From an uncultured Bacilli bacterium (GTDB lineage Bacteria; Bacillota_I; Bacilli_A; RF39; UBA660): a stretch of 7,038 bases of DNA. The stretch covers positions 1 to 7,038 of the forward strand of contig CALVPC010000051.1 in NCBI GenBank assembly GCA_944350405.1. Reading direction: 5' to 3'. Within the stretch, counting starts at the first letter, position 1; each line of letters starts with the position of its first letter. Shown piece after piece: positions 1-6,531 of this stretch. The notes under the pieces are model-generated. The model saw only the letters and a program-made list of their open reading frames with translations, was not told where the DNA came from and did no database searches. The position numbers were made by a program, and so were the translations under genes.

Positions 1-2060
1 TAAATAAAACAGTAACTTTTACTGGCTATTTTAATGATTTAAATGAAATAGATTTATATAAATTAACTGGAACTATAGTAGAACATCCAAAATACGGAGA
101 ACAATTTAGCACTGAAAGTTATGAAGTTATCTTACCAGAAGAAAAAGACCATATAATAGACTTTCTATCAAGTGAACTATTTAAAGGAATAGGAGAGAAA
201 AAAGCTATTAAAATAGTTGAAACTTTAGGAAATGACTGCTTAAATAAAATATTAAAAGACTACGACTTATTATTAACTGTACCAACAGTAACCAAAAAGC
301 AACGTGATACTATTTATTATTCATTAGAAAATTACAATAACAGTTATAAAGAAATATTAAACTTAATAACAATAGGATTTTCCATGAAAGATGCTATTAA
401 AATAAAAGAACTTTATAAACATAATGTAAGTGAAATATTAAAAACTCCATATCAAATAATTGAAGATATCGATAATATAACTTTTAATAAAATAGAAAAG
501 ATAAGATCTAAATTAGGTATACCTTTAAACGATATAAATAGGGTAAGTTACGGTATTATCAGTATAATTGAAAATCAATGTTTTCAAACAGGAAATACAT
601 ATTTATCAAAAAATGAGATATTAATTAATGCTAAAAAAAGACTATTAGTAGATGAAGATATTATAGAAACATCATTAATAAATTTAATAAAAGAAAATAA
701 ATTATTAATTGATGATGATAAATATTATTTAACGGAAGTATATGAAAGTGAAGAATATATAGCAAAAAGGCTAGCTTTACTAACAAAAAATTATAGGCCA
801 AAAGACTATAATGCATATTTAAAAGAAATTTCTAACGAAAATAATTTTCAGTTTAACGAAGAACAAATAAAAGCCATAACAGCAGCACTATCAAATGATA
901 TATCAGTAATAACCGGAGGACCCGGGACAGGAAAAACTACTATAATAAAAGCTATAACTAAAATTTATATGAAAATGAATAATTTAACAGAAAAAGAATT
1001 AACAAAAGAAATAGCTTTACTAGCTCCAACTGGAAGAGCTAGCAAAAGAATGAGTACAGAAAGCAATATGCCAAGTTATACAATTCATCGCTTTCTAAAA
1101 TGGCAAAAAGAAGAAAATATTTTTCTTATAAATGAAGAAAATCAAAGTAATATTAAATTTGCAATAATAGATGAAGCCAGTATGTTAGATACTAATCTTT
1201 TCTATAATTTATTATTAGGCTTAAAGCCAAACACAAAAATTCTTTTAATCGGAGATTACAATCAGCTTCCTTCAGTAGGAGCAGGACAAGTATTAAAAGA
1301 TATAATAGAAAGTGAAGTAGTATCAGTAGTATATCTAAAAAAATTATATCGTCAAGAAGAAACATCTAATATAAATTTATTTGCTCACGATATAATAAAT
1401 AATAAAATAGATTTTTCATTGTTTAATGAAAAAGATGATTTAACTTTTGTAGAATGTACTAAAGAAAATTTAAAAGAAAATTTAAAAGACTTTATAGTAA
1501 CATATAAAGATATGTCTATCTACCAGTTTCAAATTCTAGCACCAATCTATAAAGGAGATAATGGCATAGATAGCTTAAATACTTTTGTTCAAGAAATAGT
1601 AAATGAAAAAGAGTTTGGAAAAGAAGAAATAGTATATAATGGCATTCTCTATAGAGAAAATGATAAAATACTTCATCTAGTAAACAATATTGAAAACAAT
1701 GTATTTAATGGCGATATTGGTCAAATAATAAATATACATAAAGGAAAAGACATGATTATTGATTTTGATGATAATTTAGTAAAATATACATCAGCTAGTT
1801 ATGAAAACATAAAATTAGGTTATGTCATAAGTATCCATAAAGCTCAAGGAAGTGAATTTGGAGTAGTAATACTTCCTATTATAAATAGCTATACTATTAT
1901 GCTATATAAAAAACTAATATATACAGCTGTAACTAGAGCTAAAAAAAGATTAATAATATTAGGAGAAAAAAGTGCCTTAAAAAAAGCTATATTAACAGAC
2001 AAAGATGAAATAAGAAAAACTTCTTTAAAAAAATTTCTAATAGAAAGTATTAATAATTAA
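1..2060 (+). CDS. recD2: RecD2-type SF1B DNA helicase, 5'-truncated by window edge
   Basis: The frame is open from base 3 to the TAA at 2058-2060 (685 residues visible). The first in-frame ATG at 384 is internal, because the upstream codons already read as RecD2: VTFTGYF near base 12, the conserved HPKYGEQF at about 87-110, and a helix-hairpin-helix LFKGIGEKKA at about 177-206. By recall of B. subtilis YrrC, roughly 50 N-terminal residues lie outside the window. Helicase motifs are intact: Walker A GGPGTGKTT at 915-941, Walker B DEAS at 1170-1181, GDYNQLPSVG from 1251, SIHKAQGSEF at 1830-1859 and YTAVTRA at 1920-1940. An SH3-like insert precedes SIHKAQ at about 1670-1800. RecD2 proteins are cytoplasmic ATP-driven 5'-3' helicases acting in DNA repair and replication-fork maintenance without RecBC. 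A small-protein gene follows 33 bases downstream. The family call is very secure. Confidence 0.96.
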   Translation, partial: NKTVTFTGYFNDLNEIDLYKLTGTIVEHPKYGEQFSTESYEVILPEEKDHIIDFLSSELFKGIGEKKAIKIVETLGNDCLNKILKDYDLLLTVPTVTKKQRDTIYYSLENYNNSYKEILNLITIGFSMKDAIKIKELYKHNVSEILKTPYQIIEDIDNITFNKIEKIRSKLGIPLNDINRVSYGIISIIENQCFQTGNTYLSKNEILINAKKRLLVDEDIIETSLINLIKENKLLIDDDKYYLTEVYESEEYIAKRLALLTKNYRPKDYNAYLKEISNENNFQFNEEQIKAITAALSNDISVITGGPGTGKTTIIKAITKIYMKMNNLTEKELTKEIALLAPTGRASKRMSTESNMPSYTIHRFLKWQKEENIFLINEENQSNIKFAIIDEASMLDTNLFYNLLLGLKPNTKILLIGDYNQLPSVGAGQVLKDIIESEVVSVVYLKKLYRQEETSNINLFAHDIINNKIDFSLFNEKDDLTFVECTKENLKENLKDFIVTYKDMSIYQFQILAPIYKGDNGIDSLNTFVQEIVNEKEFGKEEIVYNGILYRENDKILHLVNNIENNVFNGDIGQIINIHKGKDMIIDFDDNLVKYTSASYENIKLGYVISIHKAQGSEFGVVILPIINSYTIMLYKKLIYTAVTRAKKRLIILGEKSALKKAILTDKDEIRKTSLKKFLIESINN

Positions 2061-2093
2061 AAAACAGTTCATAATAATCTTGAGGTGAATAAT

Positions 2094-2258
2094 ATGAATA
2101 AAGTAGGTAAAACAGCAATGTATATGATGGGAGGAGCTATGATAGCTGCAGCATCTTATTACATGGGACTTCCAAAGTCTAAAAAAAATGCTATAAAAGA
2201 TGAAGTAAGTAAAGTTATGAAAAAAGAAAAATATATGTTAGAAGATATTTACGAATAA
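2094..2258 (+). CDS. Small single-span membrane protein, 54 residues, function unknown
   Basis: The ORF runs from ATG 2094 to TAA 2256-2258, with a good ribosome binding site GAGGTG at 2082-2087, six bases before the start. The product begins MNKVGKTAMYMMGGAM. Residues about 8-25 form a Met/Ala/Gly-rich hydrophobic segment that is probably a short membrane span. The rest is a charged tail rich in Lys and Glu ending EDIYE, probably cytoplasmic by the positive-inside tendency of the residues after the span. It follows recD2 by 33 bases and ends just before a terminator, so it is likely the last gene of the recD2 transcript. In Bacillus a small membrane-protein gene of the YrzQ/DUF3918 kind lies, as I recall, in the same neighbourhood. 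The resemblance is in size, shape and position only. I do not recognise a function. Confidence 0.8.
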   Translation: MNKVGKTAMYMMGGAMIAAASYYMGLPKSKKNAIKDEVSKVMKKEKYMLEDIYE

Positions 2259-2274
2259 AAAGTAAAAACTAATG

Positions 2275-2317
2275 AAATATTTTCTGTTAAAATAAAACAG
2301 AAAATATTTTTTATTTT
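2275..2317 (+). terminator. Rho-independent terminator after the small membrane protein
   Basis: A perfect 14-bp inverted repeat pairs 2275-2288 (AAATATTTTCTGTT) with 2296-2309 (AACAGAAAATATTT) around a 7-base loop. A T-rich run from 2307, TTTTTTATTTT, follows. The stem is AT-rich, but its length and the T-tract are typical of intrinsic terminators in low-GC genomes. It starts 17 bases after the small gene's stop codon and separates the recD2 unit from the permease-kinase-alaS unit. Confidence 0.85.
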
Positions 2318-2370
2318 ATAATAAACATATTAAATAACTATTAACAAATAAAAAATCGAAATAAGTTGTA

Positions 2371-2422
2371 CTTTTACTTTACATTTTCCTTTATTTTCCT
2401 TTTTTTTCTGTTTCTTTTTTGT
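2371..2422 (+). other. Pyrimidine-rich tract with a short direct repeat upstream of the permease promoter
   Basis: About 52 bases are almost wholly T and C on the + strand. They contain two copies of ATTTTCCTTT (2383-2392 and 2394-2403) spaced 11 bases apart, about one helical turn. The tract ends directly at the TATAAT of the putative promoter and occupies the place of a -35 element, for which no good TTGACA match is seen. It could be bent DNA, a regulator-binding region or simple low-complexity spacer. No gene is seen in 2259-2442. Confidence 0.45.
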
Positions 2423-2428
2423 TATAAT
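2420..2428 (+). promoter_or_regulatory. Extended -10 promoter for the permease-kinase-alaS unit
   Basis: The sequence TGTTATAAT at 2420-2428 is a full TGn extended -10 joined to a consensus TATAAT at 2423-2428. A position 17 bases upstream holds only a T-run, so the promoter would depend on the extended -10. Transcription would begin near 2435, leaving a leader of only about ten bases that opens with the GGTGAT ribosome binding site. The position right after a terminator and before a three-gene run supports the call. Confidence 0.6.
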
Positions 2429-2434
2429 TTAAAT

Positions 2435-2440
2435 GGTGAT
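2435..2440 (+). promoter_or_regulatory. Ribosome binding site GGTGAT with two possible ATG starts
   Basis: GGTGAT can pair with the CCACUA part of the 16S rRNA tail. Two consecutive ATG codons follow, at 2443 and 2446. From the GGTG core the spacing is 4 bases to the first and 7 to the second. Other genes in this window use 5-7 bases from the same core, so the second ATG is at least as likely as the first. Confidence 0.55.
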
Positions 2441-2442
2441 AA

Positions 2443-3612
2443 ATGATGAGAAAGAAAAAAGAATTAGATATAGAACATTTAAATGAATTAATAGTTCTTG
2501 GTAAAAAAATATTAAAAGTATTATTTATTATAACTATACTTGCTGCAGCACTATTAGCAGTAGTATTATTTACAGAGCTAAAACTAGGTCAAATATTATT
2601 AAATGTTTTATCAGTAGCCTCACCATTATTTATAGGTTTTGTTATAGCTTGGCTACTTAATCCAGCAGTTACAAAACTTCAAGAAAAAAATGTAAAAAGA
2701 GGTTTAGGCTCAGTAGTAGTATTTGTCATATTTTTATTAATTATATTTGTAATAATAAAAGTAATGATACCTATGCTTTATAGACAAATAAATGAATTTA
2801 TAGAAATACTTCCATCACTTTATTTACAACTTAGTAATTTTGTTCATGATACATTTATGAAATTAAGTGAAACAGGATTTGATTTTACTAGTGTTGAATC
2901 AAAAATTTATGAAACTATCGAAACATTTGGAGTAAGTTTAACAACAGAAATTCCTTCTTTAGTAATTGGAGGAGTAAGCAGTGTTGTATCAAGTATTTGG
3001 TCACTACTTTTAGGATTAGTAGTAGGATTTTACTTATTAATAGACTTTGATGGAACAAAAAAAGTATTTAATATAGTACCAAAAAAATATAAAAATAATT
3101 TTAGAAAATTAATGCATGATTTAGATGCTACATGTAAAGATTTCGTAATGGGAACATTACTTATATCTCTTATAGTTACTATAATTACTAGTATATTTTT
3201 CAAAATTATTGGACTTCCATCACCAATGTTATTTGGACTTATTTGTGGTATTACAAATATCATTCCATATATTGGTCCTTGGATAGGAGGAGCAATTGCA
3301 GCAGTAGTAGGATTTACTGTCTCACCTTTAGTAGGTATCTTAACAATAGTAATAGCATTTATTTCTCAACAAATTGATGGTATGATCTTGCAACCATTAA
3401 TAATGGGAAAAACAATGAAATTACATCCAGTAACTATAATGGTTGGATTATTAGTATTTGGATATTTCTTTGGAATGTTAGGTATGATTTTAGCAACTCC
3501 AATTATGGCTTGTACAAAAGTTATATTTAATTACTATGATAGTAAATATAAAATAAAAGAAACCATAGTAAATCATAGTAATGAAGAAAATACTATAGAA
3601 GAAAGTAAGTAA
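2443..3612 (+). CDS. AI-2E family transporter (PF01594-type permease, YrrI-like)
   Basis: This 389-residue polytopic inner-membrane protein has the usual length for the AI-2E/UPF0118 family. Hydrophobic segments lie at about 24-44, 52-73, 88-110, 178-200, 238-257, 260-275, 282-310 and 332-362, with a soluble stretch at about 111-170. Family signatures are the PYIGPWIGG motif (275-283), NPAV after the second span (73-76), and the QQIDG...QPLIMG...LHPV block (309-330). The tail is short and acidic. Members transport varied substrates: TqsA exports the autoinducer AI-2, and others act as Na+(Li+)/H+ antiporters. The substrate cannot be read from the sequence. It is the first gene after an extended -10 promoter, and only 4 bases separate it from the kinase gene. 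The Bacillus homologue YrrI lies in a similar alaS neighbourhood. The start could be 2446 rather than 2443. Confidence 0.92.
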   Translation: MMRKKKELDIEHLNELIVLGKKILKVLFIITILAAALLAVVLFTELKLGQILLNVLSVASPLFIGFVIAWLLNPAVTKLQEKNVKRGLGSVVVFVIFLLIIFVIIKVMIPMLYRQINEFIEILPSLYLQLSNFVHDTFMKLSETGFDFTSVESKIYETIETFGVSLTTEIPSLVIGGVSSVVSSIWSLLLGLVVGFYLLIDFDGTKKVFNIVPKKYKNNFRKLMHDLDATCKDFVMGTLLISLIVTIITSIFFKIIGLPSPMLFGLICGITNIIPYIGPWIGGAIAAVVGFTVSPLVGILTIVIAFISQQIDGMILQPLIMGKTMKLHPVTIMVGLLVFGYFFGMLGMILATPIMACTKVIFNYYDSKYKIKETIVNHSNEENTIEESK

Positions 3613-3616
3613 TAAT

Positions 3617-4153
3617 ATGAAAATATTTTTGATAAGTGGTAAAGCAAGAAGTGGCAAAGATACATTTGCTACTTCTTTACAAAAAATATTAGAAAAGAAA
3701 AGCTATAAAGTATGTAGATTACAAGTCGGAGCTTATATAAAGTATTATGCTGAAAAATATTTTGGTTGGGACGGAAAAGAAGAAACAAAACCAAGACAAT
3801 TACTTCAAACTTTAGGAACAGAAATAATAAGAAAACAAATTGATCCAATGTTTCATGTAAATAGATTAATTGAAGATATAAAGGTATTATCTAATTTTTA
3901 TGATGTAGCAATAGTCGCAGATATAAGAGAACCTAAAGAAATAGAAGAACCAAAAAAAGTATTTAAAGATATCGTTACAATTAAAATGATAAGACCTAAT
4001 TTTATAAATGAATTAAGTGAAACAGAAAAAAAGCATTATACTGAAATAGCAATGGATAATTATGATGATTATGATTATGAAGTCATAAATGATAAAACTA
4101 TTGAAGATTTAGATAAGGTTGCAGAAAACATAATAAAAAAAGAGGTGAAGTAA
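3617..4153 (+). CDS. P-loop nucleotide/deoxynucleotide monophosphate kinase-like protein
   Basis: This 178-residue soluble protein opens with beta-strand MKIFLIS and the Walker A loop GKARSGKDT (residues 8-16). The Lys-Asp pair after the glycine is typical of the NMP-kinase-like group that includes CoaE and phage dNMP kinases. It is followed by a helix with RQLLQTLGTEIIR (60-72) and a strand AIVADIREPKEIE (98-110) that probably carries the second acidic and phosphate-binding residues. A mobile lid-like stretch follows around TEKKHYTEIA (136-145). The C-terminus ends in a strand-helix pair beginning YEVINDKTIEDL. The family fold is clear but the substrate is not: a dNMP, another nucleotide or a cofactor precursor are all possible. 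It starts 4 bases after the permease and ends 1 base before alaS, and the alaS ribosome binding site lies inside its last codons. Its own ribosome binding site is weak (purine-rich GAAGAAAG near 3598), which suggests translational coupling to the permease. Confidence 0.8.
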   Translation: MKIFLISGKARSGKDTFATSLQKILEKKSYKVCRLQVGAYIKYYAEKYFGWDGKEETKPRQLLQTLGTEIIRKQIDPMFHVNRLIEDIKVLSNFYDVAIVADIREPKEIEEPKKVFKDIVTIKMIRPNFINELSETEKKHYTEIAMDNYDDYDYEVINDKTIEDLDKVAENIIKKEVK

Positions 4154-4154
4154 A

Positions 4155-5903
4155 ATGGATTTAAAAAAACTATACATAGATTATTTTAAAAAATTAGGAC
4201 ATGTACAAATACCAAGTGCTCCTATTGTACCTGAAAATGATCCATCTGTACTATTTAATACAGCAGGAATGCAGCCACTTGTACCATATTTATTAGGAAA
4301 AGATCATCCATGTGGTAAAAGATTATGTGACTATCAAAAATGCTTAAGATTAACAGACTTAGACGAAGTCGGAGATTCAACACACCATACATTTTTTGAA
4401 ATGTTAGGTAATTGGTCTTTAGGGGATTATTTTAAAGACGAAAGTATTAAATATAGTTTTGATTTTTTAACAAAAGTATTAAATATACCAATAGAAAAAT
4501 TAGCAATAACAGTTTTTAAAGGAACAGATAAAATTCCTAAAGATGAAATATCAAAAAAAAGATGGCTATCCCTAGGAATTAAAGAAGAAAAAATACAAGA
4601 AACAGAAAGTGATAATTTTTGGATAGCAGGGGATTCTGGTCCATGTGGTCCAGATACAGAAATATTTTATTTTAGAAGTAATGATGAAGTACCAGAAACA
4701 TATGATTTAGAAGATGATAGATGGGTTGAAATATGGAACAATGTATTTATGGAATACTATAAAGATGAAAATGGACAGATTACGGAATTACCACAAAAAA
4801 ATGTAGACACAGGCATGGGAGTAGAAAGAACTACTGCAATTTTAGAAGGAGTAAATGATAACTATTTATCATCAATATGGAAAGATGTAATAGAGTTAAT
4901 AGAAAAAATAAGTAATCTTCCATATAAAGGCAATGAAAAAAGTATGAGAATAATTGCTGATCATATTAGAACTAGCGTATTTATAGCTTGTGATTATTCT
5001 ATGATTAAACCAAGCAATACTGATCAAGGATATGTTTTAAGAAGATTAATAAGACGAATGATAAGACATGCTAAAAAATTAGGAATAGATATAACAAGTA
5101 ATTTTGACACACAAATAGCAGAGTTAATTATTAAAAAATATGAAAACTATTATTCAGAAATAAAAGAAAATAAACAAACAGCTATAGAAGTATTACAAAA
5201 TGAAAAAGTAAAATTTAGTAAAACTTTAGAAAAAGGATTAAAAGAATTTGATAAAATTATAGCAAATATAAATGAAAATGTAATAAACAAAGATTTAGCA
5301 TTTAAACTTTATGACACTTATGGTTTTCCAATAGAACTAACTGAAGAACTAGCTAAAGAAAAAAATATTAATGTAGATATTGAAGGCTTTAAAGAAAAGT
5401 TTAAACATCATCAAGAACTATCAAGACAAGGATCAAAAGAAAAATTTAAAGGTGGTCTTTCTTCATCTGGAGAACAAGAAACGAAATATCATACTGCAAC
5501 TCATCTTTTAAATGCCGCATTAAAAGAAGTGTTAGGAAAAGATACTCATCAAAAAGGTAGTAATATAACTAATGAAAGAATGAGATTCGATTTTAATTCA
5601 GATCATAAATTAACCGAAGAAGAAAAAGAAAAAATAGAATCACTTGTCAATAAATGGATACAAGAAGACTTAAAAGTATCAATAAAACAAATGACCAAAG
5701 AAGAAGCTATAAAAATTGGAGCAGAACACATGTTTATAGAAAGATACCCAGATGTTGTAACAGTATATTATATTGGAGATATCTCAAAAGAAATTTGTAT
5801 GGGACCACATGTAAAAAGTACTAAAGAATTAGGAAGATTTAAAATAATAAAAGAAGAAGCATCATCTAGTGGAATAAGAAGAATAAAAGCAATTTTAGAA
5901 TAA
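4155..5903 (+). CDS. alaS: Compact alanyl-tRNA synthetase lacking beta-barrel and C-Ala domain
   Basis: This cytoplasmic enzyme charges tRNA-Ala with alanine. It has 582 residues, against about 870-880 for standard bacterial AlaRS. The class II catalytic core is complete: FNTAGMQPLVPYL (34-46), HHTFFEMLGNWSLGDYF (77-93), GPCGPDTEIFY (162-172), WVEIWNNVFMEY (190-201) and motif 3 region VDTGMGVERT (217-226). A tRNA-recognition helical part follows, with RTSVFIACD (272-280), GYVLRRLIRR (292-301) and YDTYGFP (386-392). The chain then passes from about 430 straight into the editing domain. The roughly 90-residue beta-barrel with its GGQ-GD motif is missing. The editing zinc ligands are all present: H446 and H450 in HTATH, and C548 and H552 in CMGPH. 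The protein ends at SSSGIRRIKAILE with no C-Ala. A good GAGGTG site (4142-4147) lies 7 bases before the start. The layout and wording match compact AlaRS that I associate with Patescibacteria. The ends are clean, so it is not an obvious pseudogene. Confidence 0.95.
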   Translation: MDLKKLYIDYFKKLGHVQIPSAPIVPENDPSVLFNTAGMQPLVPYLLGKDHPCGKRLCDYQKCLRLTDLDEVGDSTHHTFFEMLGNWSLGDYFKDESIKYSFDFLTKVLNIPIEKLAITVFKGTDKIPKDEISKKRWLSLGIKEEKIQETESDNFWIAGDSGPCGPDTEIFYFRSNDEVPETYDLEDDRWVEIWNNVFMEYYKDENGQITELPQKNVDTGMGVERTTAILEGVNDNYLSSIWKDVIELIEKISNLPYKGNEKSMRIIADHIRTSVFIACDYSMIKPSNTDQGYVLRRLIRRMIRHAKKLGIDITSNFDTQIAELIIKKYENYYSEIKENKQTAIEVLQNEKVKFSKTLEKGLKEFDKIIANINENVINKDLAFKLYDTYGFPIELTEELAKEKNINVDIEGFKEKFKHHQELSRQGSKEKFKGGLSSSGEQETKYHTATHLLNAALKEVLGKDTHQKGSNITNERMRFDFNSDHKLTEEEKEKIESLVNKWIQEDLKVSIKQMTKEEAIKIGAEHMFIERYPDVVTVYYIGDISKEICMGPHVKSTKELGRFKIIKEEASSSGIRRIKAILE

Positions 5904-5925
5904 AATTTTTATAAATTGCTTTTTT
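5885..5925 (+). terminator. Rho-independent terminator overlapping the end of alaS
   Basis: An 11-bp perfect inverted repeat pairs 5885-5895 (AAAAGCAATTT) with 5913-5923 (AAATTGCTTTT) around a 17-base loop, and continues into the T-run 5920-5925 and ATTAT. The left arm is coding sequence for the last alaS residues (KAIL), and the stop codon at 5901-5903 lies in the loop. This separates the alaS unit from the sigma-factor unit. Confidence 0.75.
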
Positions 5926-5956
5926 ATTATAATAATAAAAAATATTTACATCAAAA

Positions 5957-5987
5957 TGAAACTTTTAAGAAAAATATTACACTATAT
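5957..5987 (+). promoter_or_regulatory. Candidate ECF-type promoter (TGAAAC) for the sigma/anti-sigma operon
   Basis: TGAAAC at 5957-5962, followed directly by TTTT, equals the -35 element used by many Bacillus ECF sigma factors. A spacer of 17-18 bases leads to CACTAT/ACTATA at 5980-5986. This is a weak match to the CGTC/CGTA type of ECF -10 but is also A/T-rich enough for a housekeeping -10. A start near 5991 would give a leader of about a dozen bases beginning at the ribosome binding site. If real, it implies that the sigma factor controls its own operon. An alternative housekeeping -10 (TATAAT at 5928-5933) has no good -35. Confidence 0.35.
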
Positions 5988-5992
5988 ATGTG

Positions 5993-5998
5993 AAGGTG
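5993..5998 (+). promoter_or_regulatory. Ribosome binding site AAGGTG that fixes the sigma-factor start at 6004
   Basis: AAGGTG, within AAGGTGAT at 5993-6000, sits 5 bases before ATG 6004. The earlier in-frame ATG at 5956 has only AT-rich sequence without a purine-rich site upstream. Its 16 extra residues do not belong to sigma region 2, and its bases overlap the TGAAAC element. Confidence 0.8.
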
Positions 5999-6003
5999 AT
6001 AAA

Positions 6004-6531
6004 ATGTTCGAACAAAAAAACCTGAATTTATTTGAAAAAATATACAATGATACCTATAATTCTTTACTTAAATATGTTATATGTAAATGTTCAAATGTAA
6101 ATGATATCAATGACATTATTCAAGACACTTATTTAGAATTTTATAACAAATTAACAAAAGAAAATTCAGTCGAAGATTATAATAAATATTTGTTTGGAAT
6201 ATGTAAAAATATTATTAAGAAACATTATAGAATAAAATATAAACTAAAAGAATTTGAAATTAGTTTTAATGAGAATAAAAATATTGAAAATATTAGTGAT
6301 AATTTTAATTTAGAATTATCTTTGCTAAAAAAAGAGCAGTTGGACAGTATTTTTAATTATTTAAAAAAGAAAAAGGTATTAGTTTTCAAAGTATTTTATT
6401 TGTTTTATCATGATGAATTAAGCATAAAAGATATATCTAAAGAACTTAATATATCTTTAAGTAAGACAAAAAATATTTTGTATAGAACTTTAAAAGAAAT
6501 AAAAGAAATGCTTAAAAAGGAGATGATTTAA
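6004..6531 (+). CDS. ECF-like RNA polymerase sigma factor
   Basis: With the start at 6004 the protein has 175 residues, a normal ECF sigma length. Region 2 covers about residues 9-77 and includes the core-polymerase-binding helix DINDIIQDTYLEFY (34-47) and the YLFGICKNIIKKHYR segment (62-76) expected to melt and read the -10. A Lys/Glu/Asn-rich linker follows. Region 4 lies at about 112-170, with a helix-turn-helix in LSIKDISKELNISLSKTKN (139-157) that would contact the -35. There is no sigma-3 domain and no long SigI-specific C-terminus. The gene overlaps the anti-sigma gene by one base, so the pair is almost certainly co-translated and the sigma factor held inactive at the membrane. The regulon is unknown. 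An in-frame upstream ATG at 5956 would add 16 residues but is not favoured. Confidence 0.88.
   Translation: MFEQKNLNLFEKIYNDTYNSLLKYVICKCSNVNDINDIIQDTYLEFYNKLTKENSVEDYNKYLFGICKNIIKKHYRIKYKLKEFEISFNENKNIENISDNFNLELSLLKKEQLDSIFNYLKKKKVLVFKVFYLFYHDELSIKDISKELNISLSKTKNILYRTLKEIKEMLKKEMI
6517..6522 (+). promoter_or_regulatory. Strong ribosome binding site AAGGAG for the anti-sigma gene
   Basis: AAGGAG, extended as AAGGAGATGAT, lies inside the last codons of the sigma gene, 8 bases before ATG 6531. It is the best Shine-Dalgarno match to a start codon in the window and is stronger than that of the sigma gene itself. Together with the TAATG overlap this should ensure that anti-sigma protein is made in at least equal amount to sigma. 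Confidence 0.7.

Noticed and set aside
384..386. ATG at 384 as the start of the helicase gene
   Set aside because: The frame is open upstream to the window edge and encodes recognisable RecD2 N-terminal sequence, so this Met is internal.
2318..2442. T-box or other riboswitch controlling the alaS unit
   Set aside because: The region is short, pyrimidine-rich and lies upstream of the promoter. No T-box motif, specifier loop or antiterminator pair is visible.
3030..3263. 77-residue reading frame on the minus strand
   Set aside because: It lies wholly inside the permease gene, has no clear ribosome binding site or family features, and looks like an antisense shadow of AT-rich coding sequence.
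4155..5903. alaS as a frameshifted or truncated pseudogene
   Set aside because: The internal loss is clean, catalytic and zinc-binding residues are intact, the end coincides with a terminator, and no C-Ala-like sequence follows in any frame up to the sigma gene.
5928..5933. TATAAT as the main promoter of the sigma operon
   Set aside because: It lies immediately behind the alaS terminator T-tract in AT-only sequence, with no -35 or TGn extension. It may be chance, though it cannot be excluded.
6004..6531. Assignment of the sigma factor as SigI because of the RsgI-like partner
   Set aside because: Length and two-domain layout fit ECF sigma factors. The longer SigI-specific C-terminal region is absent.
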